Positions 35,174 to 45,346 of a stretch of 64,000 nucleotides of DNA are shown here, piece after piece (position 1 is the stretch's first letter; each line of letters starts with the position of its first letter). Below the pieces are notes generated by a model that ran no database searches, was not told where the DNA came from, and saw only the letters and a program-made list of their open reading frames with translations. The stretch is from Pseudopedobacter sp044361595 (lineage in GTDB: Bacteria > Bacteroidota > Bacteroidia > Sphingobacteriales > Sphingobacteriaceae), in the NCBI GenBank assembly GCA_044361595.1, contig JBIKIN010000009.1:62001-126000 (forward strand), written 5' to 3'. Made by a program: the position numbers and the translations under genes.

Positions 35174-38100
35174 TTAAAGAGAAATGTTAAAACCGAATAC
35201 ATAAGTTTGAGGACGAGGATAAGCTGAAAAATCGTATCCTGGTGTTAGCGGGCTGTATAAAACACTTACCTCTGGGTCATACCCAGAATATTTGGTGAAA
35301 GTGAGTAAGTTTTGAGCCGACACATACAAACGAGCAGATTTAATTTTCATCTTTTTAGTAACACTAGCAGGCAAATTATAACCTAATGAGGCTGTTTTTA
35401 ACCTTAAGAATGAGCCATCTTCTACAAATCTACTAGAGTAAGCTGCCGGACCTTGACCACCTAATCTATGTATAGAAGTGTTTGTGTTTTCTGGAGTCCA
35501 TCTATTGGCAAAAGATGCAAATTGATTGGTTCCTGGTCTTCTACCGGTTTCCATAAATACTCGGTTAGCGTTCATTATATCGTTACCATAAGACCATTGC
35601 ATAAACACGTTTAAATCAAAGCTTTTGTATCTTAAATTATTAGTGAAACCGCCTATGTGCAATGGATAAGCTCTTCCTATAACCGTTCTATCTAAATCAT
35701 TTACAAGTCCATCTCCATTAATGTCTTTATATTTTACATCGCCAGGTCTGATAATAGTTCTTGCATCACCATTGTTTGGAACTTCATTTTTAAGAGATAA
35801 TGCGCCACTTGATGATACATTAAAATCAGATAATTGATAAACACCTTCCCATATAAAACCATACATCTGACCAATAGGTTGATTGATTTTAGTGATGTAT
35901 AAAGGCAGGTTTCTATAATCAATATCTACGGCCATAGTACTGGTAATACTCTCTTGATTTTCTGTTAATGACAGCACTTTACTCCTGTTAAAAGAAATAT
36001 TAAAAGAACTTGTCCAGTTAAAGTTTTTGGTATCGATATTTACTGTATTAAGGCTAAATTCTAAACCTTCGTTAGAGGTTTTTCCAATATTTTTAAACGC
36101 AGATGCATAACCAGTTGATGATGGTAATAAAGCATTTAGCAATAAATCATCAGTAACTTTTTTATAATAATCTACTGTTAACATTACTCTTTGCTTTAAA
36201 ATTCCTAAATCTAAACCTAAGTTGCTTTGTGCTGTTGTTTCCCATCTTAAATCAGGATTGGCAATAGAACTTGGGTATGCACCTTGAGTTAGCGCATTAT
36301 TAAAAGAATAATATCCTCCAAAAAAATCAAAATTTAATCCGCTAAAGCTAGCATAATCATTTACCCTATTGTTACCTGTTACTCCATAACCTACACGTAA
36401 TTTGGCATCAGAAAAAACAGGTAGTTTTTTCATAAAATCCTCATTGATGATACGCCAAGCTAATGAAGTTGATGGAAAATAACCCCAGTTATTCCCATCT
36501 CTAAACTTTGAAGAACCATCTGCCCTGAAAGAGCCAGTTAACAAATATTTACTTTTATAATTATAATTAAACCTTGCTAGGTAAGACATTAATGATGATT
36601 CGCCTAATGTAGAAACAATGGGTTGTGGTACTCCTTGACTTAAACCTGTTAAACCCAAACCTTCATTAGGAAGTTGAATAGCCGAAAGTCCGTTACTAGT
36701 TAATGTGTTTTCTTGGAAAGTAACCCCACCAACCACATTTATTGAATGATTTTTATTGATTTTTTTATTATAAGTTAGGATGTTTTCATTTAAAATGGAT
36801 AGGTTACTATTAAAGGTAATTGAACCATTTACTCCGTTTAAACTAAAAGGACTTCCACCTCTTGTTCTAGAATTATTGAATACGTTTCTTTCTGATTTAC
36901 TTTGATTAATACCTCCTGATACTCTAGCTTTTAAATCTTTAGTAAAAGCATATTCAAAAAAACCATTTGCAGTTAATCTATTATCTGTAAACTCTCTTAA
37001 CTCGTTATTTGCGGATGATACTGGATTAACTCTATAATCAACCGTTGGATTAATTTCTGGATCTATTAAAGCATCTACCAAATCTACTCCACTTGCTGAT
37101 ACAGGGAAATAGCCCCAAACGCTATAAAATAAACCACTCATGGCTGAATTATTAGCACCTGCACCTCCAGGATTTACCGGGTTTGTACCCGAAGTTTTTG
37201 CTGAAGAGTACAAAGCGTTTCCGCCTACTTTAAGCTTATCATTTATAGTTTGATCTATGTTAAATCTTCCCTGTTTTCTATTAAAATTAGAATTAATTAC
37301 AATTCCATCTTGATCAAAGATGTTTCCGCTAAGCGTATATTTTGTGTTTTTTGTTCCGCTAGAAATAGAGATAGAATGGTCTTGCATTGGGGCTGTACGT
37401 AACATTAAGTCTTGCCAATCGGTACCTTGTACATTTCTGTAATCTTCTAATGTTTTACCATCCTTTAAATATGTAGTTAATATAAGCACAGGATTTCTTT
37501 CTGCTTCCATCTTTACAAATTCAAAAGGACTCATTACATCCATTTTTTTAATTACTTCTTGTATTCCGTAATAGCCTGAGTAATTGATAGTAGGTTCGCC
37601 AATTTTAGCTTTTTTTGTGGTAATTAAAATTACCCCGTTTGCGCCCCTAGCACCGTAAATTGCTGTAGCAGAAGCATCTTTTAATACTTCTATCGACTCA
37701 ATTTCTGAAGGGTTTAAAGTTGCTGCATTTGCATCTTCAGTTGGGAAACCATCAATTACATATAAAGGAGAATTATCTTGTGTTAAAGAGTTTGCTCCTC
37801 TAATTACAATATTTAGGTTAGAACCAGGCTGTCCACTTTCTGAAGTTACTTGAACACCCGCAACTCTACCTGCTAAAGCTTCAATCACGGAACCAACTGG
37901 TGCTTTTTGTACGTCTTCTACTTTAACAGTGCCTATAGCGCCTGTAACATCTCTTCTTTGCACTTCTCCGTAACCGATAACTACTACTTCATTTAACGAT
38001 TCTGTGCTTGCTTGCAATATTACATCTATTGTACTTTTATTACCCACAGCTAGTTCTTTGGTATTGTAGCCTAAATAACGAAACTGCAAAATTACTTCGC

Positions 38101-38305
38101 CTGTTTGTGGCACTTTAATGCTGTACTTCCCATTAACATCTGAAACTACGCCTATGTTAGTGCCTTTGATGTTTACGCTTACGCCCGGAAGTGACGTATT
38201 TGTTCCTTCCTCTAATATTTTTCCGGTTACCTGCCTTGTTTGCTGGGCTTGTAGGTTATCGAAAGCAATTAGCAACATTATTAAGTAAAAAAATCTTTTC
38301 ATCAT
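35174..38305 (-). CDS. SusC-family TonB-dependent outer-membrane receptor
   Basis: This complete 1043-residue protein has a signal peptide (1-20, ending NLQAQ). A carboxypeptidase-regulatory-like beta-sandwich follows (GKILEEGTNTSLPGVSVNIK), and then the TonB plug beginning LNEVVVIGYGEVQRRDVTGA near 105, with YVIDGFPTE, SATAIYGARGANGVILITTK and a 22-strand barrel ending VFGFNISL. There is no FecR/anti-sigma-interacting STN domain, so control by the hybrid two-component regulator at 53134 fits better than an ECF sigma system. It imports oligosaccharides across the outer membrane with the SusD encoded downstream. Two ATGs (38305 and 38302) are adjacent. Confidence 0.96.
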   Translation of the reverse strand: MMKRFFYLIMLLIAFDNLQAQQTRQVTGKILEEGTNTSLPGVSVNIKGTNIGVVSDVNGKYSIKVPQTGEVILQFRYLGYNTKELAVGNKSTIDVILQASTESLNEVVVIGYGEVQRRDVTGAIGTVKVEDVQKAPVGSVIEALAGRVAGVQVTSESGQPGSNLNIVIRGANSLTQDNSPLYVIDGFPTEDANAATLNPSEIESIEVLKDASATAIYGARGANGVILITTKKAKIGEPTINYSGYYGIQEVIKKMDVMSPFEFVKMEAERNPVLILTTYLKDGKTLEDYRNVQGTDWQDLMLRTAPMQDHSISISSGTKNTKYTLSGNIFDQDGIVINSNFNRKQGRFNIDQTINDKLKVGGNALYSSAKTSGTNPVNPGGAGANNSAMSGLFYSVWGYFPVSASGVDLVDALIDPEINPTVDYRVNPVSSANNELREFTDNRLTANGFFEYAFTKDLKARVSGGINQSKSERNVFNNSRTRGGSPFSLNGVNGSITFNSNLSILNENILTYNKKINKNHSINVVGGVTFQENTLTSNGLSAIQLPNEGLGLTGLSQGVPQPIVSTLGESSLMSYLARFNYNYKSKYLLTGSFRADGSSKFRDGNNWGYFPSTSLAWRIINEDFMKKLPVFSDAKLRVGYGVTGNNRVNDYASFSGLNFDFFGGYYSFNNALTQGAYPSSIANPDLRWETTAQSNLGLDLGILKQRVMLTVDYYKKVTDDLLLNALLPSSTGYASAFKNIGKTSNEGLEFSLNTVNIDTKNFNWTSSFNISFNRSKVLSLTENQESITSTMAVDIDYRNLPLYITKINQPIGQMYGFIWEGVYQLSDFNVSSSGALSLKNEVPNNGDARTIIRPGDVKYKDINGDGLVNDLDRTVIGRAYPLHIGGFTNNLRYKSFDLNVFMQWSYGNDIMNANRVFMETGRRPGTNQFASFANRWTPENTNTSIHRLGGQGPAAYSSRFVEDGSFLRLKTASLGYNLPASVTKKMKIKSARLYVSAQNLLTFTKYSGYDPEVSVLYSPLTPGYDFSAYPRPQTYVFGFNISL

Positions 38306-38337
38306 AATTGGTTGGTTTAATTGGTTTGTTTTAAAAT

Positions 38338-38366
38338 GAGTGTGTAAATAAAGCTTTTACACACTC
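38338..38366 (-). terminator. hairpin in the gap before susC (terminator or attenuator)
   Basis: GAGTGTGTAAA (38338-38348) and TTTACACACTC (38356-38366) form a perfect 11-bp stem with a 7-base loop. It lies between the T9SS-sorted gene (stop 38397) and susC (start 38305), both on the - strand, with no promoter box recognised for susC inside the gap. It could end the first gene's transcript partly, or protect the 3' end of a processed one. Confidence 0.5.
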
Positions 38367-38396
38367 TGATATTGATAAGATTTGAGTCTTTTATTT

Positions 38397-39902
38397 TTAA
38401 TTTTTTACAAACTTTGTAACTAATTGTAAGCCGTTGCCATAAACTTTGGCTATATAGACACCACTGTTTAATGTACTAACATCGTAACTAAATTGATTAT
38501 ACCCTTTATTTAATTCTACATTCGTTTCGAATACTTTTTGACCATTAGTATTATAAAAACCTAAAGTAGCTTTAGCATTGTTATTAGCTAAAATGTTTAC
38601 ACTAACATCGGTATTTTGGGTGCTGCTAACCGCTAAAGAGGTTTCTTTAGCTAGTGTTTTTACATTAACTACTTCATCATGTATGGTGGTTTTACCATCA
38701 AAATCTACTTGCTTTAATTTGTAATAGTTATTGCCTGCTAAAGGAGTTTTGTCTTTGAAATAATAATCGCTAGTTTGATTTTTAGTGCCATTGCCCGTAA
38801 CTTTGCCAATGCTAGTAAAGTTTCCATCATCGCCAGCTCTTAATAGCTCAAAATAATCGTTGTTTAATTCTGATGCTGTTCTCCAATTTAAATTTACCTC
38901 GTTGCTTTGCAATGCACCATTAAAAGAAGTTAAAGTCACTGGCAAAGTGGATAAATCATAAGCTAAGCCCATACCGCCAGAAATGGTGATTTTACCTAAA
39001 TTACTTGTGTTTGACGCTGCTTGAACAAGAAATGAATTGATTGAAACGTCCGCTGGCATAGTTTCATTGGTTATTGGAGGTCCCGGAGCAGTTTCTACAG
39101 ATTTTGCAAGGTCAAAATTTGCACTTACCGAATATCTAACTGCAGGTGTAGCTGCTGTTAAGTTGGTAATCCATAAATGAAAAGTACCAGCCGGTACAGT
39201 ATAAACGGTAGCGTTTTTGGTGTACGTTTTAGCAACTGAAGAGTTATTACAAAAAGCCTCCAACTTATAATCCTCATTAGGATTTAATGTACCACCAGTT
39301 AAAGTTGTATGTGTGTTGCTAGAACCTCCACTAGATCTATAACCCACAGTGTAATTATCATTTGCGGAAGTATAAAGAAGTCTTATTGAGGTAAACAAAC
39401 TACTATCTGCACCTGCGGCATTAAAGCCCGAAGATCCATTATTGAATACGTTAGTTGATTTGCCATTTGCACCCTTATTACCTAATATCCAATTGTAAGC
39501 TAAATTATTTGCTGGAGCTGTCGCCCCAACTCTTCCCATGTTTAATGTTATAGATGCTGTAACTAATGGGCTAGATCCTGTAACATCATAAACAGAAAAT
39601 TTTGAAATACCTGTAGTTGATGAAGGAACTATAGTTAAAGTATTTGCTGTTTTATCTAGTGTAAAAACACCACCTGAAGAAGCTGGCATGTAAACTCTTG
39701 ATACACCAGATTCTGTTGCAGGTAAAAACGGTGTTCCGCCTGTAGATGTATTATCATAAAGACTAGCACTTGAATTTACTGTGGCACTAGTACCGCTAGT
39801 AAAATTATACACCCAAGGGATTGCTACTTGGTTTGCCCACTGTGCTGAGGTAATTTTACAGCTTAATAAAAAAATTGCAAAAAGTAAAAATTTAATTCTC
39901 AT
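38397..39902 (-). CDS. T9SS-secreted beta-sandwich module protein
   Basis: This 501-residue protein has a signal peptide (1-20, ending ITSAQ). Residues 25-310 form a beta-rich module homologous to parts of the proteins at 45347 and 48378: shared landmarks are WVYNFTSG-like start, FLPATESGVSRVYM, then LEAFCNNSSVAKTYTKNATV and VPAGTFHLWITN. A fibronectin-like strand region (VTLTSFNGALQSNEVNLNWR, ELLRAGDDGNFTSIGKV) leads to a type A T9SS sorting domain (YNTNGQKVFE, LNSGVYIAKVYG, ending TKFVKN). It has no recognised catalytic motif. It likely binds the polysaccharide at the cell surface or is released. It precedes susC by 91 bp and is probably the first gene of the operon. Confidence 0.75.
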   Translation of the reverse strand: MRIKFLLFAIFLLSCKITSAQWANQVAIPWVYNFTSGTSATVNSSASLYDNTSTGGTPFLPATESGVSRVYMPASSGGVFTLDKTANTLTIVPSSTTGISKFSVYDVTGSSPLVTASITLNMGRVGATAPANNLAYNWILGNKGANGKSTNVFNNGSSGFNAAGADSSLFTSIRLLYTSANDNYTVGYRSSGGSSNTHTTLTGGTLNPNEDYKLEAFCNNSSVAKTYTKNATVYTVPAGTFHLWITNLTAATPAVRYSVSANFDLAKSVETAPGPPITNETMPADVSINSFLVQAASNTSNLGKITISGGMGLAYDLSTLPVTLTSFNGALQSNEVNLNWRTASELNNDYFELLRAGDDGNFTSIGKVTGNGTKNQTSDYYFKDKTPLAGNNYYKLKQVDFDGKTTIHDEVVNVKTLAKETSLAVSSTQNTDVSVNILANNNAKATLGFYNTNGQKVFETNVELNKGYNQFSYDVSTLNSGVYIAKVYGNGLQLVTKFVKN

Positions 39903-40303
39903 AATGATTTGATTTTGTTATAAATGATATTAATAATTGGTTTAAAATTTATAATCATGAATAAGGAGTTTCGCTTAAATTGAAATACATGCCGTAGGTA
40001 AAATTTATACCTGATGTACTCTCTTGGAAAAGCCTTCTTTTATGATTTGTTACTAATTGGTTAATTCAAATATAGCCTGCATACCAAGCAAAGAGGTGGA
40101 AATTAAGCGTCTAAAATGGGTGAAAAATGGTGCAATGAAAGGAAATATGTTGTTTTAGACCTACTTAAGCAGCCATTTAGATAGATTTATTTTAGGCTAA
40201 TATGTTATAGGAACTTCCTTAAAAAAAATAATGAACGAAATAAGCATATTGAATACTTATTCAAACAATTAAATCATTTATAATAAAAGAAAATTTGAAG
40301 CTT
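39903..40303. other. 401-bp gene-free stretch with a promoter element
   Basis: It separates the sulfatase stop (40304) from the module gene start (39902). Only the TAnnTTTG element at 40067-40074 is recognised. There is no strong hairpin and no protein-like frame. Confidence 0.5.
40067..40074 (-). promoter_or_regulatory. -7 promoter element for the module-susC-susD operon
   Basis: The - strand reads TATATTTG (TAnnTTTG), 165 bp before the ATG at 39902. A TTTG at 40089-40092 is only 14 bp upstream, shorter than the usual 19. The long leader would leave room for a regulator site. Confidence 0.4.
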
Positions 40304-42388
40304 TTAATGATAAATATTGTTAGATACTGTTTTTAATAAATTTCCATTGCTTTGCCAGGTAAACTCGATAGCTGGAGCTTTTTTGGTATCGCTTTTCTTA
40401 AAGTATAATTTAATTTGGTGATATCCTTTGGCTAGGTTTAATGTTTCCGACTTTGCCAAACCATTGTAATGATAATCAGCATCAATAACTGCTATATCAT
40501 GAATTCTTAAGAAAACATGACAATTTGCTTTTAAATTAAAAGTATAATTTCCATCTTCTGGAACAAAAATATAGCCCTCAAATAATCCGGCATTGGTTTT
40601 TATTTTATCAAGATTTAGGTCTTCAACTTTTGAGGTAACTTTTTCGGCCTTAGGTTCAGTAATCCAAAATTCAGAGTTATTGTAAGTTTTTAATTGCCAG
40701 CCTTTGGTATTTGGCTTTACCGCTAAAGCAGGTATTAATGCGTTATCGTAAGGGCGTTTCGCAGATTCATCTGCCTTGCGCATTTGTAATACCCTTCCTT
40801 TTAAATATTTCTGCAACGCGGTTAAATCTTCTGATTTTGCTAAATTATTACTCTGTTTTGGATCTTTATTGATGTTATAAATCTCAAAATCATCCTCATT
40901 ATTTTTGATATTATATCTTAAAGCAACAGTATCGGCTAGCCTTAACATTTGCATTTGTCCACGGTCTATTCCACGATGAGAAACATCAAATTCTTGGTAA
41001 GTTGGAGTTTTAGTATTATTAAAATACTCGATATAAATTTTACTTTTTTGCTGAATAGGGTAGCCTAATAACTGGGGCAATAAAGAAACTCCATCAGACT
41101 TTATTGGTGCAGAAAAACCCGCGGCTTCTAAAAATGTGGGCATCCAATCGTAAGAAATACTTGGCGATTTAATTTGCTGATTTGGTTTGATATGATTTGG
41201 CCAATAAGCTAGGGTAGGGGTTCTCACTCCACCTTCTAAAACATCTCTCTTTATACCATCAAATTTCCCAAAACTCTCAAAAAAATTAGATTCAAAAGGC
41301 TGGTTTTTTAAATACGATTCGATAGAAGGGCCATTATCTGATGTAAAAACTACTAAAGTATTATCGGCAATGCCTAAATCTTCTAATAATTCTAAAACAT
41401 CATTTACTTGGTTATCAATTCTTTTGGTAACAGTTGCGTATCTTTTATAAACATTAGGCCAAGGTTTTTCTGCTGTTGCCGCATTATCATCATGATCATA
41501 AGTCGCATTCGCATACTCGGGGTCTAGCCAAGAATCTGGTGTTCCAGATGCAGTATTAATCATTGCTCCTTTAATACCTGTCCATTGTATTCCACCTTTT
41601 AAACCATAACCACTAGGATAAGCTTGAGTAGGCAATTGCAAAACAGCGTGAGGGGTATCATAAGCCAAATACATAAAAAATGGCTTGTTTTTATCTTTGC
41701 TTTTGGTGTGGTTAACAATGTATTTCTTTGCAACAGCTGTAAATAAATCGCCGGTATAGCATTTATCTAAATCATCACCAATGTCTTTAGTGTTTTCATA
41801 AACTTCTTTCTTGCTGCCACTATATAAACCTTCTTTAGGGTAATGTTCATGCCCGTCTTTGTGCCTCACGTAGCCCATATAATAATCAAAACCTCTTTTT
41901 AAAGGAAAAGCTGTCCATGCCTCTATTCCGTCTGTTTTTTCTTGCCCGCCTTGTAAACCCCATTTACCAATTGCTGCGGTGCGATAGCCAGCCATTTGCA
42001 TGACGTTTCCTAGGGTATAATTATCAGCTAATGCCTTATCAAATTGATTATCTCTAACATTAGCATGCCCTTGACTTTGACCTAATAAAATAGAAGCTCT
42101 TGATGGTGCGCATACTGGTGCTGCACAATATTGATCTAACATTGCGCCACCTGCCGCCATTTTATCAATGTAAGGCGTAATGGTAAAAGGCTTATTTCTT
42201 TGATTAGCTAATTTCCTCTGGTTTTGGAAGAAAACACCCACATCGCCCACGCCTAAATCATCGGTTAAAATGAAAATGATATTGGGCTTTTTTTTATTTT
42301 GAGCTAAAGTGGTTTTACTAAAAATTAGGATTTGTGAAGCTATTGATAAAACAATTAAAAGTATTTGTTGCATTAATTTATTTAACAT
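40304..42388 (-). CDS. S1-family sulfatase with C-terminal PA14 domain
   Basis: This 694-residue protein has a signal peptide (about 1-29, ending TTLAQ). The sulfatase domain carries LTDDLG with Asp43-Asp44 and the formylglycine motif CAPSR with Cys93, followed by AAIGKWGLQ and TSDNGPS. After about residue 600 a PA14-type domain appears (AGLFEGYIFVPEDGNYTF, then LNLAKGYHQIKLYFKK), which is a known carbohydrate-binding accessory fold. It removes sulfate groups from the target glycan. An in-frame ATG five codons later also precedes the hydrophobic core. It needs a formylglycine-generating enzyme encoded elsewhere. It is related to the region A sulfatase only by family. Confidence 0.93.
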   Translation of the reverse strand: MLNKLMQQILLIVLSIASQILIFSKTTLAQNKKKPNIIFILTDDLGVGDVGVFFQNQRKLANQRNKPFTITPYIDKMAAGGAMLDQYCAAPVCAPSRASILLGQSQGHANVRDNQFDKALADNYTLGNVMQMAGYRTAAIGKWGLQGGQEKTDGIEAWTAFPLKRGFDYYMGYVRHKDGHEHYPKEGLYSGSKKEVYENTKDIGDDLDKCYTGDLFTAVAKKYIVNHTKSKDKNKPFFMYLAYDTPHAVLQLPTQAYPSGYGLKGGIQWTGIKGAMINTASGTPDSWLDPEYANATYDHDDNAATAEKPWPNVYKRYATVTKRIDNQVNDVLELLEDLGIADNTLVVFTSDNGPSIESYLKNQPFESNFFESFGKFDGIKRDVLEGGVRTPTLAYWPNHIKPNQQIKSPSISYDWMPTFLEAAGFSAPIKSDGVSLLPQLLGYPIQQKSKIYIEYFNNTKTPTYQEFDVSHRGIDRGQMQMLRLADTVALRYNIKNNEDDFEIYNINKDPKQSNNLAKSEDLTALQKYLKGRVLQMRKADESAKRPYDNALIPALAVKPNTKGWQLKTYNNSEFWITEPKAEKVTSKVEDLNLDKIKTNAGLFEGYIFVPEDGNYTFNLKANCHVFLRIHDIAVIDADYHYNGLAKSETLNLAKGYHQIKLYFKKSDTKKAPAIEFTWQSNGNLLKTVSNNIYH

Positions 42389-42532
42389 GAAGGTTCAAAT
42401 TATAAACTCAATATATAAATTTTTCATCTAATTGATGGGCGAATGTTTTTTGATTCTACTCATCATTAAAAATCAAATCATTAGTAATGTTACCTACATT
42501 TAACTCTGCCTAAAACTCAAGACATATTTATG

Positions 42533-42540
42533 CAAATTTA
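42533..42540 (-). promoter_or_regulatory. possible -7 element upstream of the PA14 sulfatase gene
   Basis: The - strand reads TAAATTTG, fitting TAnnTTTG, 145 bp before the sulfatase ATG. No -33 match is seen, and the 272-bp gap is AT-rich, so chance occurrence is possible. Confidence 0.28.
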
Positions 42541-42660
42541 AGCATCACTAATTGACTAAATACTTAAAAATTGAAAGTATTTGATTAAATAAAAAGTGAA
42601 TGGAAGAAATTAATACCCGAATAAAATCAATCTAAAATTTAATAAATTAATTAAGATAGC

Positions 42661-45330
42661 TTAGTTAATTCCTTTTCCAAATTTATTTTGCTCTTTCTCT
42701 ACCTCTTTTAATTTGATATCATTCAATTCTTTTTTTAGTTTCTGAATTTCTAACTCTAATTCCGATTTTTTTATTTGCCCATTTACCCCGTTAGATTCTG
42801 CTTTTATTTGATTGATAAAAGCCAATTCCTTTTCGCTATAAATTGCAGGGGTTTGATTAGCTATGCTATTAATAATCAATTCGCCGCTAATAGGTTTTTG
42901 GGTTGTATTTATAGAAACACTTGCTCTCACTATAATTTTACCAGGTTTTGTAGTCGATTGTACCAACATAGGAGCAGTTCCCCATATTGCCGGACGAGGA
43001 TTCAAAAATGGCTCTGAACCACCCAAAAGAGCTCCTTCTCCTTCTATTTCAAATTTGATAGACTCGGTACTCAAACGTTTAATATTTCCTTTCTCATCTG
43101 CTATGGCAGCAATAACGGTAACCACATCTGAACCATCGGCTATGAGTTGAGTACCTTCATCATCTACCCATAAAATAACTTTTTGAGGCCTTTGTACAGG
43201 AACTACTTTGTGAGTTGCTACCACTTTTCCATCTATTAAACCTTCGGCTAGTAAATATACCTCATCTAATTTACCCGCTCTAGATTTAGCTTTGTAGGCC
43301 ATAAAATCGTACATATCTTCAAAAGTGATGATTGGAGAAGGCATTCCTACTCTGTTCTTATCCTTTTTATACATTTTAGACTTCCCATCTTTTAAAAATG
43401 TAAGTCTAACCTCGTCGCAATTAGAATAAACAGTTACATCTTTAGAAGAAAAAGGACTCATTTCATGTGCGATATAAACCATTGGACCACTTTTGATTAA
43501 GGTGTCTTTTAAAAGGGGGTCTCTTTGCGATTCAAACATGTAATAAGAATATTTGGGTTGCCTAAATGCATCCATAATCCCACCAAAAAATGGGTCAGGA
43601 TGGTAACCTCGCTGATGATCAAATGAATGCCATAAACTACCACCAATAATATGTCTACTATCTTTATAAAGCTTTTCTAAAGAAATTGCATTATAAGCTG
43701 GACTAGCATAATGTTTAGCCTGTATTAACATTGGGTTTTCTCCCCAGCCACGATTAACCCTACTGTTAGAATTATGAGCTAACCAATTGTCTACATTATC
43801 ACCCCATTCTCTTATAAAATAAGTTTTCGTAGAATCTAGTTTATTTACTGGTCTAAATAATATATTATAATATTCGGTACCTTCGGCACCATCATCGCAA
43901 GCAACTTCGCTATAAGGATACGGGTATTCTTCTTTAACAATGTCAGATGCGCCTTTTGCAAAAGATGCAGGATAATTAGTTTCATTTAACACAGGTTCCC
44001 AAAAAAATAAAGAAGCATGGTTGCGGTGTATCCTCACCATATTCCTAATATCAGAGAAAATCCTTTCTTGAAAAATTGGAGCTTTGTTCCAAAATTGCCA
44101 GCCTGGTACTTCTACCAATGCAAATATGCCTAACTCATCACATGCATCCATAAAAGCAGGGTCAATTACATAATGAGTACGCACCACTTTTAAACCTGCA
44201 TCTCTAAATTTCTTTGCATCTCGCCATTGTAAAGAGTTAGGTAAAGCGTTTCCAATTATAGCATAATCTTGGTGACGATTTACTCCAATAATTTTGTCTT
44301 TATAAGGTTTACCGTTTATCCAAAGGCCATCTGTTTGTTTAAATTCTATACTACGTACACCAATACGCTGCATATAACCGTCTATTAACTTCCCATTAAT
44401 GTCTTTTACCCTCATATTTAAGTGGTATAAATGAGGCGACTCTGGACTCCAAAGCTTTGGAAATTTTAGCAATATAGATTGTTTAGAATAAGTTGAGTTT
44501 AGCTTAGAAATACTCAATTTTAAGTGAGAAGTATGAACAACTTTTCCATTATTATCTATCAGTTCATATTCTATAGTGCCTTTAAAATCGACAGGTAGAT
44601 CATTACGAATGTGTAGTTTTAGATTTATTGTAGCACTTTTATCCGAAACTTTATCATAAGACACAAAAACTCCGCCTCCAGCTATTTCATTTTCGTAATT
44701 ACTATTAGTGATGTAAACATTATTGTGAGCTACTAACCAACAATCTCTATAAATTCCTCCAAAATAGCTGAAATCTAAAACCTTTTGACTTTTACCTGGC
44801 GGGTATGTAGGATCATCGCTATTATCGGCTAGAACAGCTATTACATTATCTTCACCCCACTTTAAATAGGAAGAAATTTCGGCAATAACAGGTAAATAAC
44901 CTCCAAAATATTCTTTTACTAATTTGCCATTTACCCAAACTTTAGATTTGCCCATAATGGCCTCAAAATGCAGGAATAACTTTTTCCCTTTTAAAGCTTC
45001 ATCTGGTTTAAAATGCTTACGATACCAAGCTACACCTTGATAATTTACACTTCCACTAGCATCAATTGGTAAATATTCTAAACCATGCGGCACAGAAACT
45101 ACTTGCCATTTGCTATCATCAAAGGAAGCAGATTCGGCATTTTTAACATCCGATTTTATAAATCGCCATGCTAAATTCATAGAATAAGCGGTACGCCCTG
45201 TTCCTTTTAAAGGATAAAAACCAGCAGTAGAAAACTGTGGTTGATAGCCTGCTGAATTAGCAAATACAGTATTTAAAACAAGTAAAGATGTAAAAATGGG
45301 TATACCGATTGTTTTAAGAAACTTATTCAT
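42661..45330 (-). CDS. GH2-family glycoside hydrolase (large beta-galactosidase type)
   Basis: This 889-residue protein has a signal peptide (1-24, ending VFANS). The jelly-roll sugar-binding domain (50-205), an Ig-like domain (210-330) and the TIM barrel (335-640) are followed by one or two Ig-like C-terminal domains. The acid/base is Glu450 in EPVLNETNYP, and the nucleophile is probably Glu508 in YFIREWGD. From about 835 the tail is charged and heptad-like (KKSELELEIQKLKKELNDIK), suggesting a coiled coil, which is rare in GH2 enzymes. It should release a terminal beta-linked sugar (galactose or glucuronate). It starts 16 bp after the stop of the big beta-helix gene, so the two share a transcript. 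Confidence 0.9.
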   Translation of the reverse strand: MNKFLKTIGIPIFTSLLVLNTVFANSAGYQPQFSTAGFYPLKGTGRTAYSMNLAWRFIKSDVKNAESASFDDSKWQVVSVPHGLEYLPIDASGSVNYQGVAWYRKHFKPDEALKGKKLFLHFEAIMGKSKVWVNGKLVKEYFGGYLPVIAEISSYLKWGEDNVIAVLADNSDDPTYPPGKSQKVLDFSYFGGIYRDCWLVAHNNVYITNSNYENEIAGGGVFVSYDKVSDKSATINLKLHIRNDLPVDFKGTIEYELIDNNGKVVHTSHLKLSISKLNSTYSKQSILLKFPKLWSPESPHLYHLNMRVKDINGKLIDGYMQRIGVRSIEFKQTDGLWINGKPYKDKIIGVNRHQDYAIIGNALPNSLQWRDAKKFRDAGLKVVRTHYVIDPAFMDACDELGIFALVEVPGWQFWNKAPIFQERIFSDIRNMVRIHRNHASLFFWEPVLNETNYPASFAKGASDIVKEEYPYPYSEVACDDGAEGTEYYNILFRPVNKLDSTKTYFIREWGDNVDNWLAHNSNSRVNRGWGENPMLIQAKHYASPAYNAISLEKLYKDSRHIIGGSLWHSFDHQRGYHPDPFFGGIMDAFRQPKYSYYMFESQRDPLLKDTLIKSGPMVYIAHEMSPFSSKDVTVYSNCDEVRLTFLKDGKSKMYKKDKNRVGMPSPIITFEDMYDFMAYKAKSRAGKLDEVYLLAEGLIDGKVVATHKVVPVQRPQKVILWVDDEGTQLIADGSDVVTVIAAIADEKGNIKRLSTESIKFEIEGEGALLGGSEPFLNPRPAIWGTAPMLVQSTTKPGKIIVRASVSINTTQKPISGELIINSIANQTPAIYSEKELAFINQIKAESNGVNGQIKKSELELEIQKLKKELNDIKLKEVEKEQNKFGKGIN

Positions 45331-45346
45331 TTTTGGCTTTATGAGC

